The notes below the pieces were generated by a model that was not told the origin of the DNA, did no database searches, and worked only from the letters and a program-made list of their open reading frames with translations. A stretch of 64,000 bases of DNA from Streptomyces sp. NBC_01551 (GTDB lineage: Bacteria > Actinomycetota > Actinomycetes > Streptomycetales > Streptomycetaceae): positions 3,963,501 to 4,027,500 of the forward strand of contig NZ_JAPEPX010000001.1 of the NCBI RefSeq assembly GCF_026339935.1. Reading direction: 5' to 3'. Positions 45,698 through 56,603 of this stretch are shown one piece after another. The translations under genes were made by a program, and so were the position numbers. Positions within the stretch are counted from its first letter, which is position 1, and each line of letters opens with the position of its first letter.

Positions 45698-46373
45698 CGT
45701 CGGGGGCCATCCGGTAGCCGGTGCCGTGGACGGTGAGGATCGAGCGGCGGCCGAAGGGGGCGTCGATCTTCCGGCGCAGGGAGGAGACGTACACCTCCAC
45801 GATGTTCGGGTCGATGGCCTGCGGGCCGTCCCAGACCTGGTCGAGGATGTCCTGCTTGGCGACGGCCTCGCCGGGGCGTTCCAGCAGGCAGGCGAGGACG
45901 CCGAGCTCACGGGCGGTCAGCTCGATCTCGCGCTCGCCCCGGCGGCAGCGGCGGGCGGGCGGGTCGAGGACGAGGTCCCCGGCCCGCAGGGTGCTGCCGG
46001 CGCCGGGCGTGCCGGCGCGGCGGGCGAGGGCGCGCAGGCGGGCGGCGAGTACGACGAAGGAGAACGGCTTGGTGAGGTAGTCGTCGGCGCCGCGGTCCAG
46101 GCCGTCCGCCTCGTCGTGTTCGCCGTCCCGGGCGGTCAGCATCAGCACCGGCGTGGTGTCGCCGTGGGCGCGCATGCGGGCGCAGATCTCGTAGCCGTTC
46201 AGGCCCGGGAGCATCAGGTCGAGGAGGACGGCGTCGTACGGTCCGCCGGCGAGGGCGAGGTCCAGGCCGCGGTGGCCGTCGTGGGCGACGTCGACCCAGT
46301 GGCCCTCGGCGGACAGGCCCCGCCGCAGGGACTCGGCCAGGCCTTCTTCGTCTTCGACCACGAGGATGCGCAC
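45690..46373 (-). CDS. OmpR/PhoB-family response regulator
   Basis: The product is 227 residues from GTG 46373 (MRILVVEDEEGLAESLRRGL). The receiver domain has the acidic pair E7/D8, phospho-acceptor D52 in LLDLMLPGLNG, and KPF; the winged-helix DNA-binding domain (about 125-222) contains ELTARELGVLACLLERPGEAV and VEVYVSSLRRKID. It regulates in partnership with the downstream kinase gene, to which it is coupled. A membrane-protein gene ends 10 nt upstream. Confidence 0.95.
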   Translation of the reverse strand: MRILVVEDEEGLAESLRRGLSAEGHWVDVAHDGHRGLDLALAGGPYDAVLLDLMLPGLNGYEICARMRAHGDTTPVLMLTARDGEHDEADGLDRGADDYLTKPFSFVVLAARLRALARRAGTPGAGSTLRAGDLVLDPPARRCRRGEREIELTARELGVLACLLERPGEAVAKQDILDQVWDGPQAIDPNIVEVYVSSLRRKIDAPFGRRSILTVHGTGYRMAPDGG

Positions 46374-46383
46374 CGCACAAGCC

Positions 46384-46947
46384 TCACATATGGTGCGGCG
46401 GTCCGACCGGGGCCCTGACCGCCGAGCCGTCGCCGGCCGGGCTGCCGTCGCCGGCCGCGCCGTCCTCCCCGCCGGCATCGCCCTCACCCGCCGCGCTGCC
46501 GTCCCCGATCGTGCCGCGCCGGCGCCCGATGGCGTCCCGTACGGCCGCGATCACCGCCCAGACGGGGAAGATGCAGGCGAGCACGCCTATGCCGATGGGC
46601 AGCAGCGACGTGAGGAGGTCCGTCTGCACGACGGTGTCGGCCGAGGGCCCACTGACCCGGGCGGCCATCGGCTGCGTCGGCCGCTCGTCGAACAGGCCGT
46701 CGATGTCGATCCCTCGGAGCGTGAACGATCCGTCGGCGGCGGTGAAGGATCCCGTGCACGCCGCGTGCCGTTCCCCGTGCGTGTTCTCCTCCCAGCGGCA
46801 CCGCTCGGCGACGAAGGTGCCCTCCACCCCGGTCAGCTGGGTCACCAGCCGCGGTACGGCCACCGAAAACGCGAAGATCCCGATCCCGAAGCCGATGAGG
46901 ATCGGGATGGCGTGCCGCCAGCGGACGCCTGAGTTTGCCCTGGTCAT
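46384..46947 (-). CDS. Membrane protein preceding the two-component genes
   Basis: No family recognised. The product is 187 residues from ATG 46947: TM1 about 13-31, an extracytoplasmic domain of about 80 residues with two cysteines (C50, C64) that could form a disulphide, TM2 about 114-135, and a Gly/Asp/Ala-rich cytoplasmic tail (repeats of GDGS-type) ending VGPPHHM. It is the first gene of a three-gene unit with the response regulator and kinase, so it may be an accessory sensor or a target. An 18-bp palindrome lies 22 nt upstream of its start. Confidence 0.75.
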   Translation of the reverse strand: MTRANSGVRWRHAIPILIGFGIGIFAFSVAVPRLVTQLTGVEGTFVAERCRWEENTHGERHAACTGSFTAADGSFTLRGIDIDGLFDERPTQPMAARVSGPSADTVVQTDLLTSLLPIGIGVLACIFPVWAVIAAVRDAIGRRRGTIGDGSAAGEGDAGGEDGAAGDGSPAGDGSAVRAPVGPPHHM

Positions 46948-46969
46948 GAGGCGGACAGTAGTGCTCCCG

Positions 46970-46987
46970 CCCGTACGCGCGTACGGG
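46970..46987 (-). promoter_or_regulatory. 18-bp perfect palindrome upstream of the two-component operon
   Basis: CCCGTACGCGCGTACGGG is fully self-complementary and lies 22 nt upstream of the membrane-protein ATG. A likely dimeric operator, possibly for the operon's own regulator (inference). Confidence 0.6.
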
Positions 46988-47035
46988 TTTTCGCGAGCCG
47001 GGAGGCCGGATCCGCGCAACGCCCGCCGACGGGAA

Positions 47036-47062
47036 TTGGCACTCCGCTTGACCGAGTGCTAA
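47036..47062 (+). promoter_or_regulatory. CIRCE element 1 (HrcA operator)
   Basis: TTGGCACTC-N9-GAGTGCTAA matches the CIRCE consensus TTAGCACTC-N9-GAGTGCTAA with one mismatch (G for A at position 3). It overlaps the -35 and spacer of the groES promoter. Confidence 0.93.
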
Positions 47063-47077
47063 TCGCCGGAATAGTGT
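47048..47077 (+). promoter_or_regulatory. groES-groEL1 promoter
   Basis: TTGACC (47048-47053) and TAGTGT (47072-47077) with an 18-bp spacer, embedded between and within the two CIRCE elements. This placement means HrcA binding would block RNA polymerase. Confidence 0.75.
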
Positions 47078-47082
47078 CGCAC

Positions 47083-47109
47083 CTGGCACTCGCCACCGGT
47101 GAGTGCCAA
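47083..47109 (+). promoter_or_regulatory. CIRCE element 2
   Basis: CTGGCACTC-N9-GAGTGCCAA, arms nearly perfect to CIRCE, at the predicted transcription start. Two CIRCE copies are known before streptomycete groES. Confidence 0.9.
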
Positions 47110-47205
47110 CACAGCGACAGGCAGGTCCGGCACCCGCGACGACGGATCGACCTGGTCGCCACCTCAGACAGTTAACCCCGGATCTCCGAAGGGGGAGGTC
47201 GGATC

Positions 47206-47514
47206 GTGACGACCGCCAGCTCCAAGGTTGCCATCAAGCCGCTTGAGGACCGCATTGTGGTCCAGCCGCTCGACGCCGAGCAGACCACGGCCTCCGGCCT
47301 GGTCATCCCGGACACCGCGAAGGAGAAGCCCCAGGAGGGCGTCGTCCTCGCCGTGGGCCCGGGTCGCTTCGAGGACGGCCAGCGTCTCCCGCTGGACGTC
47401 ACCGTCGGCGACATCGTGCTGTACAGCAAGTACGGCGGCACCGAAGTGAAGTACAGCGGCGAGGAGTACCTCGTCCTCTCGGCTCGCGACGTCCTCGCGA
47501 TCGTCGAGAAGTAA
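47206..47514 (+). CDS. groES: Co-chaperonin GroES
   Basis: GroES caps the GroEL chamber. The product is 102 residues, starting [45 protein letters not shown], with the mobile loop and C-terminal [39 protein letters not shown] 47206 has GGGGGAGG upstream. Control by HrcA through two CIRCE operators is expected. groEL1 begins 111 nt later. Confidence 0.98.
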   Translation: MTTASSKVAIKPLEDRIVVQPLDAEQTTASGLVIPDTAKEKPQEGVVLAVGPGRFEDGQRLPLDVTVGDIVLYSKYGGTEVKYSGEEYLVLSARDVLAIVEK

Positions 47515-47540
47515 TCACTTCTTCAGTTTTGCTTTGAGCT

Positions 47541-47583
47541 GCGCCCCTGGTCACCCCGCTGATTGCCGGGCGGCGAGGGGCGC
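47541..47583 (+). other. Hairpin between groES and groEL1
   Basis: GCGCCCCT (47541-47548) and AGGGGCGC (47576-47583) are perfect 8-bp arms enclosing 27 nt. It could act in mRNA processing between the two cistrons; groEL1 starts 42 nt later. Confidence 0.45.
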
Positions 47584-47616
47584 TGCTCGTTAAACCCGAG
47601 TTTTCGAGAGGGCTGA

Positions 47617-49251
<1,635 letters not shown>

Positions 49252-49268
49252 TCGCGTCCCACGCCGAG

Positions 49269-49302
49269 AAGGCCCCGTTCCGCAGTCGCGGAACGGGGCC
49301 TT
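49269..49302 (+). terminator. Terminator of groES-groEL1
   Basis: AAGGCCCCGTTCCGC (49269-49283), loop AGTC, GCGGAACGGGGCCTT (49288-49302): a perfect 15-bp stem 17 nt after groEL1. Confidence 0.9.
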
Positions 49303-49324
49303 CCCCGTTTCACCCCGTTCGGGT

Positions 49325-50035
49325 TCAGGATCCGTACGGCGATCCCGAGCCGCCCATTTCGCGTTGCAGCTGTCCGGGGTTGTAGTGCCACCAGCCCTCG
49401 GCGATCTCCCCGTTCAGGATCCGGAACGTGGTGGTGCCCGACATCTCGTACGTCTTGCCGGTCGAAGCGACCCCCATGAACTCGCCCTTCTGGGTGCCGC
49501 GCCAGTTCCACACCGTGGTGACGAAGTCGCCCTCGCACACCTGGGCCACCGGCTCGAAGTTCATGTCGAAGGCCGCGCGCCACGTCTGCATGTCCGAGCG
49601 CATGCCGTCGCGTCCGACGACGGTGGACTCCTCCTTGCTGGCGTCGTGGTCGATGTAGTTCGCCGCGAAGCACTCGTCGAGGACGCTCATGTTCCCGTCC
49701 GTGACGGCTTCCTGGAACACCCGGTTGACGAGCTGCTTGTTGAGGTGCTCGTCGCGGACCACGTCGAGGTTCATGAACTTCGGCATTCCCTCGCAGAGAG
49801 CCACCATCTGCTGGAACATCCGGTCCGTCTCCGGCAGATGAGAGTTCTTCATGGCGTCCTCGTACGAGGCGAATTCCACCATGTCCACGTAGTGGTTCCG
49901 GGCTTCGCGGTCCTGGCCGATCATCGTGTGGGTCGCGGTGCGCTTCCCGCTGCTCTGCTCCGCCCAGCGGTCGATGAGCGCGTTCATCTCATCGAACCGC
50001 TTGGTCTCGTAATCGATCACCTGTACGAATGTCAT
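49325..50035 (-). CDS. SnoaL-like protein with N-terminal barrel-like domain
   Basis: The product is 236 residues. The first ~95 (MTFVQVIDYETKRFDEMNALIDRWAEQ...HYVDMVEFASYEDAMKNSHLPETD) look like an antibiotic-biosynthesis-monooxygenase-type alpha+beta barrel; the C-terminal ~130 (RVFQEAVTDGNMSVLDECFAANYIDHDAS..., TWRAAFDMNF, TGKTYEMSGTTTFRILNGEIAEGWWHYN) match the SnoaL/polyketide-cyclase fold with its typical acid and Trp residues. The fusion suggests a small-molecule enzyme; substrate unknown. ATG 50035 has GGGAGG upstream. AT-leaning codons (ATGTC, AATTC) are slightly more frequent than in neighbours. Confidence 0.8.
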   Translation of the reverse strand: MTFVQVIDYETKRFDEMNALIDRWAEQSSGKRTATHTMIGQDREARNHYVDMVEFASYEDAMKNSHLPETDRMFQQMVALCEGMPKFMNLDVVRDEHLNKQLVNRVFQEAVTDGNMSVLDECFAANYIDHDASKEESTVVGRDGMRSDMQTWRAAFDMNFEPVAQVCEGDFVTTVWNWRGTQKGEFMGVASTGKTYEMSGTTTFRILNGEIAEGWWHYNPGQLQREMGGSGSPYGS

Positions 50036-50098
50036 CGCGTCGCCTCCCGCTGGAGATGGGACAAGTCCAGTTTAGGGAGGGTTCGCCCGTTTAGCGGC

Positions 50099-50872
50099 TT
50101 ACTGGGGCCCGTACTTGCGGCCGGTGCGCGAGGACACCCCGCCCAGCAGGCCGCGCGGCGTCAGCTTCACCACGCTCATCAGAGCCTTGTACCGGGGGTC
50201 CGGGATCGACACCGTCCTGCCGCGCGCCAGGTCGGCCAGCGCCGCCGCCACCAGCTTGTCCGCGTCGAGCCACATCCAGCCGGGGATGTTGTCCGTCCCC
50301 ATGCCGGCCCGCTGGTGGAACTCCGTGCGCACGAAGCCCGGGCACAGCGCCATCAGCCGCACCCCGGAACCCGACAGGTCCCGCGCCGCGCCCTGGGTGA
50401 ACTGCACGACCCACGCCTTGCTCGCCCCGTACGTGCCGCGCGGTACGAACGCGGCGACCGAGGCCACGTTGATGACCCCGCCGCGGCCGCGTGCGCGCAT
50501 CGACCCGGTGGCCGCCGAGGTCAGCCGCAGCACCGCCTCGATGTGCACCTTCAGCATGGTCAGCTCGTCGGCCATCGAGACTTCGAGGTAGCGGCCCTTG
50601 TTGCCGAATCCCGCGTTGTTGACCAGCAGGTCCACCGGGTGCGTCCGGTCGCCGAGGCGCTGCTCGACCGCCGCGATGCCCTCCTCGGTGGCGAGGTCGG
50701 CGGCCAGCACCTCGGCCTCGATGCCGTGCCGGTCGTGCAGCTCGGTCGCCTGTTCGGCGAGCCGCTTCGTGTCGCGGGCCACCAGTACCAGGTTGTGCCC
50801 CTGGGCGGCGAGCCGCCGGGCGAAAGCGGCGCCGATGCCCGCCGTGGATCCCGTAATCAACGCAGTCGTCAT
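50099..50872 (-). CDS. Short-chain dehydrogenase/reductase
   Basis: The product is 257 residues, classical SDR. NAD(P) motif TGSTAGIGAAFARRLA (residues 7-22), NNAGFGN, and the catalytic S-Y-K set in NVASVAAFVPRGTYGASKAW (YGASK). Arg after the second strand (VARDTKRLAEQ) suggests NADP preference. Substrate unknown. ATG 50872. It lies 63 nt upstream of the SnoaL-type gene and 55 nt downstream of the MOSC gene on the same strand, so these three may be one transcript. Confidence 0.9.
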   Translation of the reverse strand: MTTALITGSTAGIGAAFARRLAAQGHNLVLVARDTKRLAEQATELHDRHGIEAEVLAADLATEEGIAAVEQRLGDRTHPVDLLVNNAGFGNKGRYLEVSMADELTMLKVHIEAVLRLTSAATGSMRARGRGGVINVASVAAFVPRGTYGASKAWVVQFTQGAARDLSGSGVRLMALCPGFVRTEFHQRAGMGTDNIPGWMWLDADKLVAAALADLARGRTVSIPDPRYKALMSVVKLTPRGLLGGVSSRTGRKYGPQ

Positions 50873-50927
50873 AGGCGCAACCTAGCCGCCCGCGCCGACG
50901 GCGCCGAGAGGACCCGGCCCGCAGGGC

Positions 50928-51608
50928 CTACGGGGCGCCCCGGGTCCCGTACTTCTCCACGTACCGCCGGACGGCGTCGTGCGCCTGCGGCTCCATCGCC
51001 GCGCCCGCCGCCGCCGTGCGCGGGAGCAGCGCCCGCTCGGTGGTGAAGGCGCGGAACCAGAACCCCACCGTCACCTCGTGGTCCGGGCGGTACAGGACCT
51101 CGACCCGGTCGCCGGGGCGGACCGCGCCCTCCTCGATCACCCTCAGGTACGCGCCCGGCCGCGCCGCCCGGGTGAACCGCCTGACCCACGCCGGCTCGCC
51201 GAGCGCGCCCTGGAAGGTCCGGCAGGGGATGCGCGCCGAGGCCACTTCGAGGACGAGGTCCGCGCCGACCCGCCAGCGCTCGCCGAGCAGCGCTCCCGTC
51301 ACGTCGATGCCGGAGGTGGTGAGGTTCTCGCCGAAGACCCCGGCGGGCAGCTCCCGGCCCAGCTCCTCCTCCCAGCGGTCCAGGTCCTCGCGGGCGTACG
51401 CGTAGACCGCCTGGTGGTCGCCGCCGTGATGGCGCAGGTCGCAGACGGCGTCGCCCTCGACGCCGCTGCCGGCCGTGCCCTTGGGGCCCGGCGCGAACAC
51501 CCGGACCGGTCCCGGGACGGGCCGCTTGCCGATGCCCGTCACGCCGCCCTCGGCGTCGGTGTGGTCCGAGGCCGTGGCGCGGCCCAGGTTGACGGAGATG
51601 AGGTGCAT
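50928..51608 (-). CDS. MOSC domain protein (YiiM type)
   Basis: The product is 226 residues from ATG 51608 (MHLISVNLGRA). Conserved parts: GVEGDAVCDLRHHGGDHQAVYAYAREDLDRWEEELGRELPAGVFGENLTTSGID, and the MOSC cysteine in ARIPCRTFQGALG. MOSC proteins carry molybdenum cofactor or handle sulphur transfer; YiiM homologues reduce N-hydroxylated bases. GTG 51617 (three codons longer) is a possible start. Divergent from the LysR gene, 80 nt apart, so perhaps its target. Confidence 0.9.
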   Translation of the reverse strand: MHLISVNLGRATASDHTDAEGGVTGIGKRPVPGPVRVFAPGPKGTAGSGVEGDAVCDLRHHGGDHQAVYAYAREDLDRWEEELGRELPAGVFGENLTTSGIDVTGALLGERWRVGADLVLEVASARIPCRTFQGALGEPAWVRRFTRAARPGAYLRVIEEGAVRPGDRVEVLYRPDHEVTVGFWFRAFTTERALLPRTAAAGAAMEPQAHDAVRRYVEKYGTRGAP

Positions 51609-51688
51609 GCCCACCACGCTAGCCGAGCCGCCTCAAAGCCCCGGAGGGACATTCGCGCCGCGGTCAAAGCAGGGCTTATGCTCGAAGG

Positions 51689-52588
51689 GTGATCGAGGCA
51701 CGTCATCTCCGCGTCCTGCGCGCCGTCGCCGGGACCGGGTCCTTCTCCGCCGCCGCCCGCGAGCTCGGCTGCACCCAGCCCGCCGTCTCCCAGCAGATGA
51801 AGGCGCTGGAGCAGTCGGCCGGCACCCCGCTGCTCATCCGCACCGGGCGCGAGATGCGGCTCACCCAGGCCGGTGAGGCCCTGGTGCGGCACGCCGCCGG
51901 GATCCTCGCCGGGCTGACGGCCGCCGAGGAGGAGGTCGCGGCCATCGCGGGGCTACGCGCGGGCCGGGTCCGGCTGGTGTCCTTCCCCAGCGGGAGCTCG
52001 ACCCTGGTGCCGACCGCGCTCGCGGCGATGCGCGCCGAGCACCCGGGCACCCGCATCTCGCTGGTCGAGGCCGAGCCGCCGCGCTCCGTGGAGATGCTGC
52101 GCGAGGGCGACTGCGACCTGGCGCTGGCGTTCCGGTACGGCGGGGCCGCCCATTCCGCCGCGGAGTGGGAGGACCTGGTGGTGCGGCCGCTGCTGACCGA
52201 CCGGCTCGTCGGGCTGGTTCCCGACGGGCACCGGCTGGCCGGCGCGGAGCGGGTGGGCATGGCGGAACTCGCCGACGAGCCCTGGATCGCGGGCTGTCCG
52301 CGCTGCCGCCGCCATCTCGTGGAGGTGTGCGAGGGCGCGGGCTTCACCCCGCGCATCGACTTCGCCACCGACGACTACCCGGCCGTGGTGGGCCTGGTCG
52401 GCGCCGGGCTGGGCGTGGCGGTGCTGCCGGAGCTCGCGGTGGAGTCCGTCCGGGCCAAGGGTGTGAGCACCCTGAGCGTGGAACCGGCCGTTGAGCGGGA
52501 GGTCGTGGCGCTGACGCTGCCCGACCTGGCCAGGGTGCCGGCCGTGGCGGCGACCCTGGCCGAGCTGGAGCGGGCCGCCACGCGCTGA
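51689..52588 (+). CDS. LysR-family transcriptional regulator
   Basis: The product is 299 residues. The N-terminal winged HTH (about 1-60) has RVLRAVAGTGSFSAAARELGCTQPAVSQQMKALEQSAGTPLLIRTGR; the effector domain follows with VRLVSFPSGSSTLVPTALAAM and GLVGAGLGVAVLPELAV. GTG 51689 with TATGCT 6 nt upstream, which could make a leaderless transcript. Such regulators usually control the divergent neighbour, here the MOSC-SDR-SnoaL genes. The effector is unknown. Confidence 0.93.
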   Translation: MIEARHLRVLRAVAGTGSFSAAARELGCTQPAVSQQMKALEQSAGTPLLIRTGREMRLTQAGEALVRHAAGILAGLTAAEEEVAAIAGLRAGRVRLVSFPSGSSTLVPTALAAMRAEHPGTRISLVEAEPPRSVEMLREGDCDLALAFRYGGAAHSAAEWEDLVVRPLLTDRLVGLVPDGHRLAGAERVGMAELADEPWIAGCPRCRRHLVEVCEGAGFTPRIDFATDDYPAVVGLVGAGLGVAVLPELAVESVRAKGVSTLSVEPAVEREVVALTLPDLARVPAVAATLAELERAATR

Positions 52589-52620
52589 CCGTACGTACGG
52601 CCGGACGCGTGACGGCTCGG

Positions 52621-52655
52621 GGGCGAGGAAACGTTCCTTCGGGTGTTCCCCGCCC
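52621..52655. terminator. Possible terminator between lysR and whiD
   Basis: GGGCGAGGAAAC (52621-52632) and GTGTTCCCCGCCC (52643-52655) pair imperfectly around GTTCCTTCGG. Lies between the convergent LysR and whiD genes. Confidence 0.4.
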
Positions 52656-52660
52656 GTCGG

Positions 52661-52987
52661 TCAATGCGGCGCGATCGGTCCGATCGCGCTGGATGCGGGG
52701 ATCAGGCGGTGCCGTGCGCGGCCCATCAGCTCTTCGCGTTCGTCTTCCGTGAGGCCGCCCCACACCCCGTAGGGCTCGCGGACGGCCAGTGCGTGGGCGG
52801 CGCATTCCGAGCGCACCGGGCAGCGCATGCAGACCTCTTTAGCCGAGGCCTCGCGCGCGCTCCTGGCCGCGCCCCGCTCGCCTTCCGGGTGGAAGAACAG
52901 GGAGCTGTCGACCCCGCGGCAGGCTGCCAGCAGCTGCCAGTCCCAGAGGTCGGCGTTCGGTCCGGGGAGGCGGGAGAAATCTGCCAT
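52661..52987 (-). CDS. whiD: WhiB-like iron-sulphur regulator WhiD
   Basis: Wbl proteins carry a 4Fe-4S cluster and act on the primary sigma factor; WhiD is needed for spore maturation in Streptomyces. The product is 108 residues from ATG 52987 (MADFSRLPGPNADLWDWQLLAACRGVD). Cluster cysteines are C23, C53, C56 and C62; the GVWGG turn is at 74-78, followed by a basic C-terminal region (RARHRL). RBS AGAGGA 5 nt upstream. The assignment to WhiD rests on sequence and on its place divergent from bldM. Confidence 0.93.
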   Translation of the reverse strand: MADFSRLPGPNADLWDWQLLAACRGVDSSLFFHPEGERGAARSAREASAKEVCMRCPVRSECAAHALAVREPYGVWGGLTEDEREELMGRARHRLIPASSAIGPIAPH

Positions 52988-53047
52988 GGGTAGTCCTCTT
53001 GGTGCCGGTACTGAGGCGGATACGGTCCATGTCTCCAACGGGTCTCC

Positions 53048-53070
53048 ACACCTACTGTCTGAGTAGATGT
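53048..53070 (-). promoter_or_regulatory. 9-5-9 inverted repeat upstream of whiD
   Basis: ACACCTACT-GTCTG-AGTAGATGT is an inverted repeat with one mismatch in nine, centred about 72 nt upstream of the whiD ATG. A plausible operator for a developmental regulator; the protein is not identified. Confidence 0.5.
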
Positions 53071-53223
53071 AAATATGACTCATTGGGAATCTAGCCTCAG
53101 ACACGTGCCAAACGGAAGGAAAGCCGCCAAATAGGGCATAGCTCCAGATGGAGGACAGATGAGTTGCGCCTCCCGCGTGGTGATCGGTTCCTCACGTAGA
53201 GTGCCGAAGGTGTCCGTCCAACC

Positions 53224-53251
53224 CGTAACTCTTTCGAGTGACCATCGTTGA
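53224..53251 (+). promoter_or_regulatory. Sigma-BldN-dependent promoter of bldM
   Basis: CGTAAC (53224-53229), 16 bp, CGTTGA (53246-53251). This is an exact match to the published consensus for the ECF sigma factor BldN (CGTAAC-N16-CGTTGA), whose known target is bldM. The transcript would have a leader of about 120 nt before the ATG. Confidence 0.88.
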
Positions 53252-53377
53252 GAGTGCGAAGGCGGTTGAAAGAAGAAGTTCCCGGACATGTGTCCGAGAG
53301 CATCGACCGCACAGGTGACGATACGTACCAGCCTGGAGGCTCAAGGTGACGCGCATCAGCAGCTGCGGAGGGCGGTC

Positions 53378-53989
53378 ATGACATCCGTCCTCGTCTGCGA
53401 CGACTCCCCGCTTGCCCGAGAGGCGCTCCGTCGCGCGGTTGCCACCGTGCCCGGCGTCGAGCGTGTGACGACGGCTGCCAACGGCGAGGAAGTCCTCCGC
53501 CGCTGGGGTGCCGACCGCTCCGACCTGATTCTGATGGATGTACGGATGCCCGGGCTGGGCGGTGTGGAGACGGTCCGCCGGCTGCTCTCGGCCGACCCGG
53601 GCGCCCGCATCATCATGCTGACGGTCGCCGAGGACCTGGACGGCGTGGCCCTCGCGGTCGCCGCCGGCGCCCGGGGCTATCTGCACAAGGACGCCTCGCG
53701 CGCCGAACTGCGGGCCACGGTCACCCAGGCCCTCGCCGACCCGACCTGGCGACTGGCCCCGCGCCGGCTCCGCTCGGCCGAGATGGGCGCCGCGCCCACG
53801 CTCACCGCGCGCGAGATCCAGGTCCTGGAGGGCATGAGTCACGGCCGGTCCAACGCGGAGATCGGGCGCGAGCTCTTCCTCTCCGAGGACACGGTCAAGA
53901 CGCACGCCCGCCGGCTGTTCAAGAAGCTGGGCGCCTCGGACCGGGCGCACGCCGTGGCGCTCGGATTCCGCTGGGGCCTGGTCCGCTGA
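53378..53989 (+). CDS. bldM: Atypical response regulator BldM
   Basis: A NarL/FixJ-type regulator of aerial-hypha formation and sporulation. The product is 203 residues. The receiver domain (about 1-120) keeps D8, D9 and D54 ([10 protein letters not shown]) and HKDAS; phosphorylation is reported not to be needed in BldM. The LuxR-type HTH (about 140-203) has [47 protein letters not shown] 53378 has GGAGGG upstream; the longer frame from 53288 is not used. It has no kinase neighbour, as for other orphan regulators. Confidence 0.95.
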   Translation: MTSVLVCDDSPLAREALRRAVATVPGVERVTTAANGEEVLRRWGADRSDLILMDVRMPGLGGVETVRRLLSADPGARIIMLTVAEDLDGVALAVAAGARGYLHKDASRAELRATVTQALADPTWRLAPRRLRSAEMGAAPTLTAREIQVLEGMSHGRSNAEIGRELFLSEDTVKTHARRLFKKLGASDRAHAVALGFRWGLVR

Positions 53990-54011
53990 CCGTCCGCCCG
54001 ACCGCACGCCC

Positions 54012-54048
54012 GCCGGCCGGCCACCGCCCCTGACCGCGACCGGCCGGC
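54012..54048 (+). terminator. Candidate terminator of bldM
   Basis: GCCGGCCGG (54012-54020) and CCGGCCGGC (54040-54048) form a perfect 9-bp stem with a 19-nt loop, 22 nt after bldM. Confidence 0.5.
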
Positions 54049-54103
54049 CGCGCGTGTCCCGCCGTACCCGGTGCGCGCCCGGGGATTGGCGGGGCACAAT
54101 CCG

Positions 54104-54129
54104 GGGGACGTGTCGCGGGGACGTGTCGC
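54104..54129 (+). repeat. Tandem 13-bp direct repeat upstream of the sigma-factor gene
   Basis: GGGGACGTGTCGC occurs twice with no gap (54104-54116, 54117-54129), about 95 nt before the start of the sigma factor gene. Possible activator site. Confidence 0.5.
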
Positions 54130-54224
54130 TTCGTGCGCGATGCCGCATCCTTGAGTGTGTGGCCGCGTTTTTCGGAGATGGGGCCGCGGGGATGATTCGG
54201 GCCGAGCGGAGGGGAGGGGGGACG

Positions 54225-54947
54225 ATGAGTACCGGCGTACCCGCTCACAACGCTTCGATGCACAACAGTGACGACCGGGGTGCCACGAATGCTCCGGCGC
54301 CAAGGCACCATGGATTGATGCGTGACGACGAGGCCCTGGGGTCACCCGCGGCCACAGGCCCGAGCGGCACCGCCAAGAGCGGCAGTGCCGCGGGTGTCAG
54401 CGCGCTCGTACGCCGGGCGGTGGAGGGTGACGAGCAGGCCACGCACGACCTGCTCGCCTTCGTGCACCCGCTCGCCATCCGGTACTGCCGCACCCGGCTC
54501 TCGCGGCTTCCCGGTGACGCCCGCCACTTCGTGGAGGACCTCGCGCAGGAGGTCTGCGTCGCCGTCCTGATGGCCCTGCCGAGGTACCGGGACACCGGGC
54601 GGCCCTTCGAGGCCTTCGTCTTCGCCATCGCCGCGCACAAGGTCGCCGACCTCCAGCGCGCCGCCATGCGGCACCCGGGGAGCACCGCCGTGCCCTCCGA
54701 CGAGATGCCGGAGCGGCCGGACGACTCGCTGGGCCCGGAAGAGCGGGCGCTGCTCAGCAGCGACGCCGCATGGGCCAAGAAGCTGCTGGCCAACCTCCCG
54801 GAGAACCAGCGCGAGCTGCTGGTCCTGCGGGTGGCCGTCGGGCTGACCGCCGAGGAGACCGGGCAGATGCTCGGGATGTCCCCCGGCGCGGTGCGGGTCG
54901 CGCAGCACCGGGCGCTCAGCCGGCTCCGCGCGCTCGCCGAGCAGTGA
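54225..54947 (+). CDS. ECF-type sigma factor (SigD-like)
   Basis: The product is 240 residues from ATG 54225, with a strong GGAGGGGGG upstream. After a low-complexity N-terminal region of about 65 residues, sigma region 2 appears ([26 protein letters not shown]..., [19 protein letters not shown]) and region 4 ([51 protein letters not shown]). Its position between a Wbl gene and guaB matches mycobacterial sigD. No anti-sigma gene is adjacent. ATG 54318 would give a 209-residue form lacking the extension. Confidence 0.9.
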   Translation: MSTGVPAHNASMHNSDDRGATNAPAPRHHGLMRDDEALGSPAATGPSGTAKSGSAAGVSALVRRAVEGDEQATHDLLAFVHPLAIRYCRTRLSRLPGDARHFVEDLAQEVCVAVLMALPRYRDTGRPFEAFVFAIAAHKVADLQRAAMRHPGSTAVPSDEMPERPDDSLGPEERALLSSDAAWAKKLLANLPENQRELLVLRVAVGLTAEETGQMLGMSPGAVRVAQHRALSRLRALAEQ

Positions 54948-55001
54948 CACCCGAATCCTCGTAGGACTCGCAGGAACATGGGTGGGACATGGGACTCGTA
55001 G

Positions 55002-56603
<1,602 letters not shown>

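Larger units (their letters stand above)
52988..53377. promoter_or_regulatory. whiD-bldM divergent control region
   Basis: About 390 nt with no supported gene and relatively AT-rich for this genome. On the bldM side is a sigma-BldN-type promoter (53224-53251). On the whiD side is a 9-5-9 inverted repeat (53048-53070). whiD promoter elements were not recognised with confidence. Open frames running through here are shadows. Confidence 0.6.

Noticed and set aside
42000..45736. Plus-strand frames across the SEDS, LCP and kinase genes
   Set aside because: Low-complexity translations rich in Arg, His and Pro. The minus-strand products have complete families and overlap in operon style.
45698..45910. 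Upstream extension of the histidine-kinase frame
   Set aside because: It lies within the response-regulator coding sequence in another frame; GTG 45697 gives a normal N-terminal membrane helix.
52988..53104. Extended WhiD N-terminus (start at 53104)
   Set aside because: The extra residues are not Wbl-like and run through the divergent control region; ATG 52987 has a good RBS and the known start.
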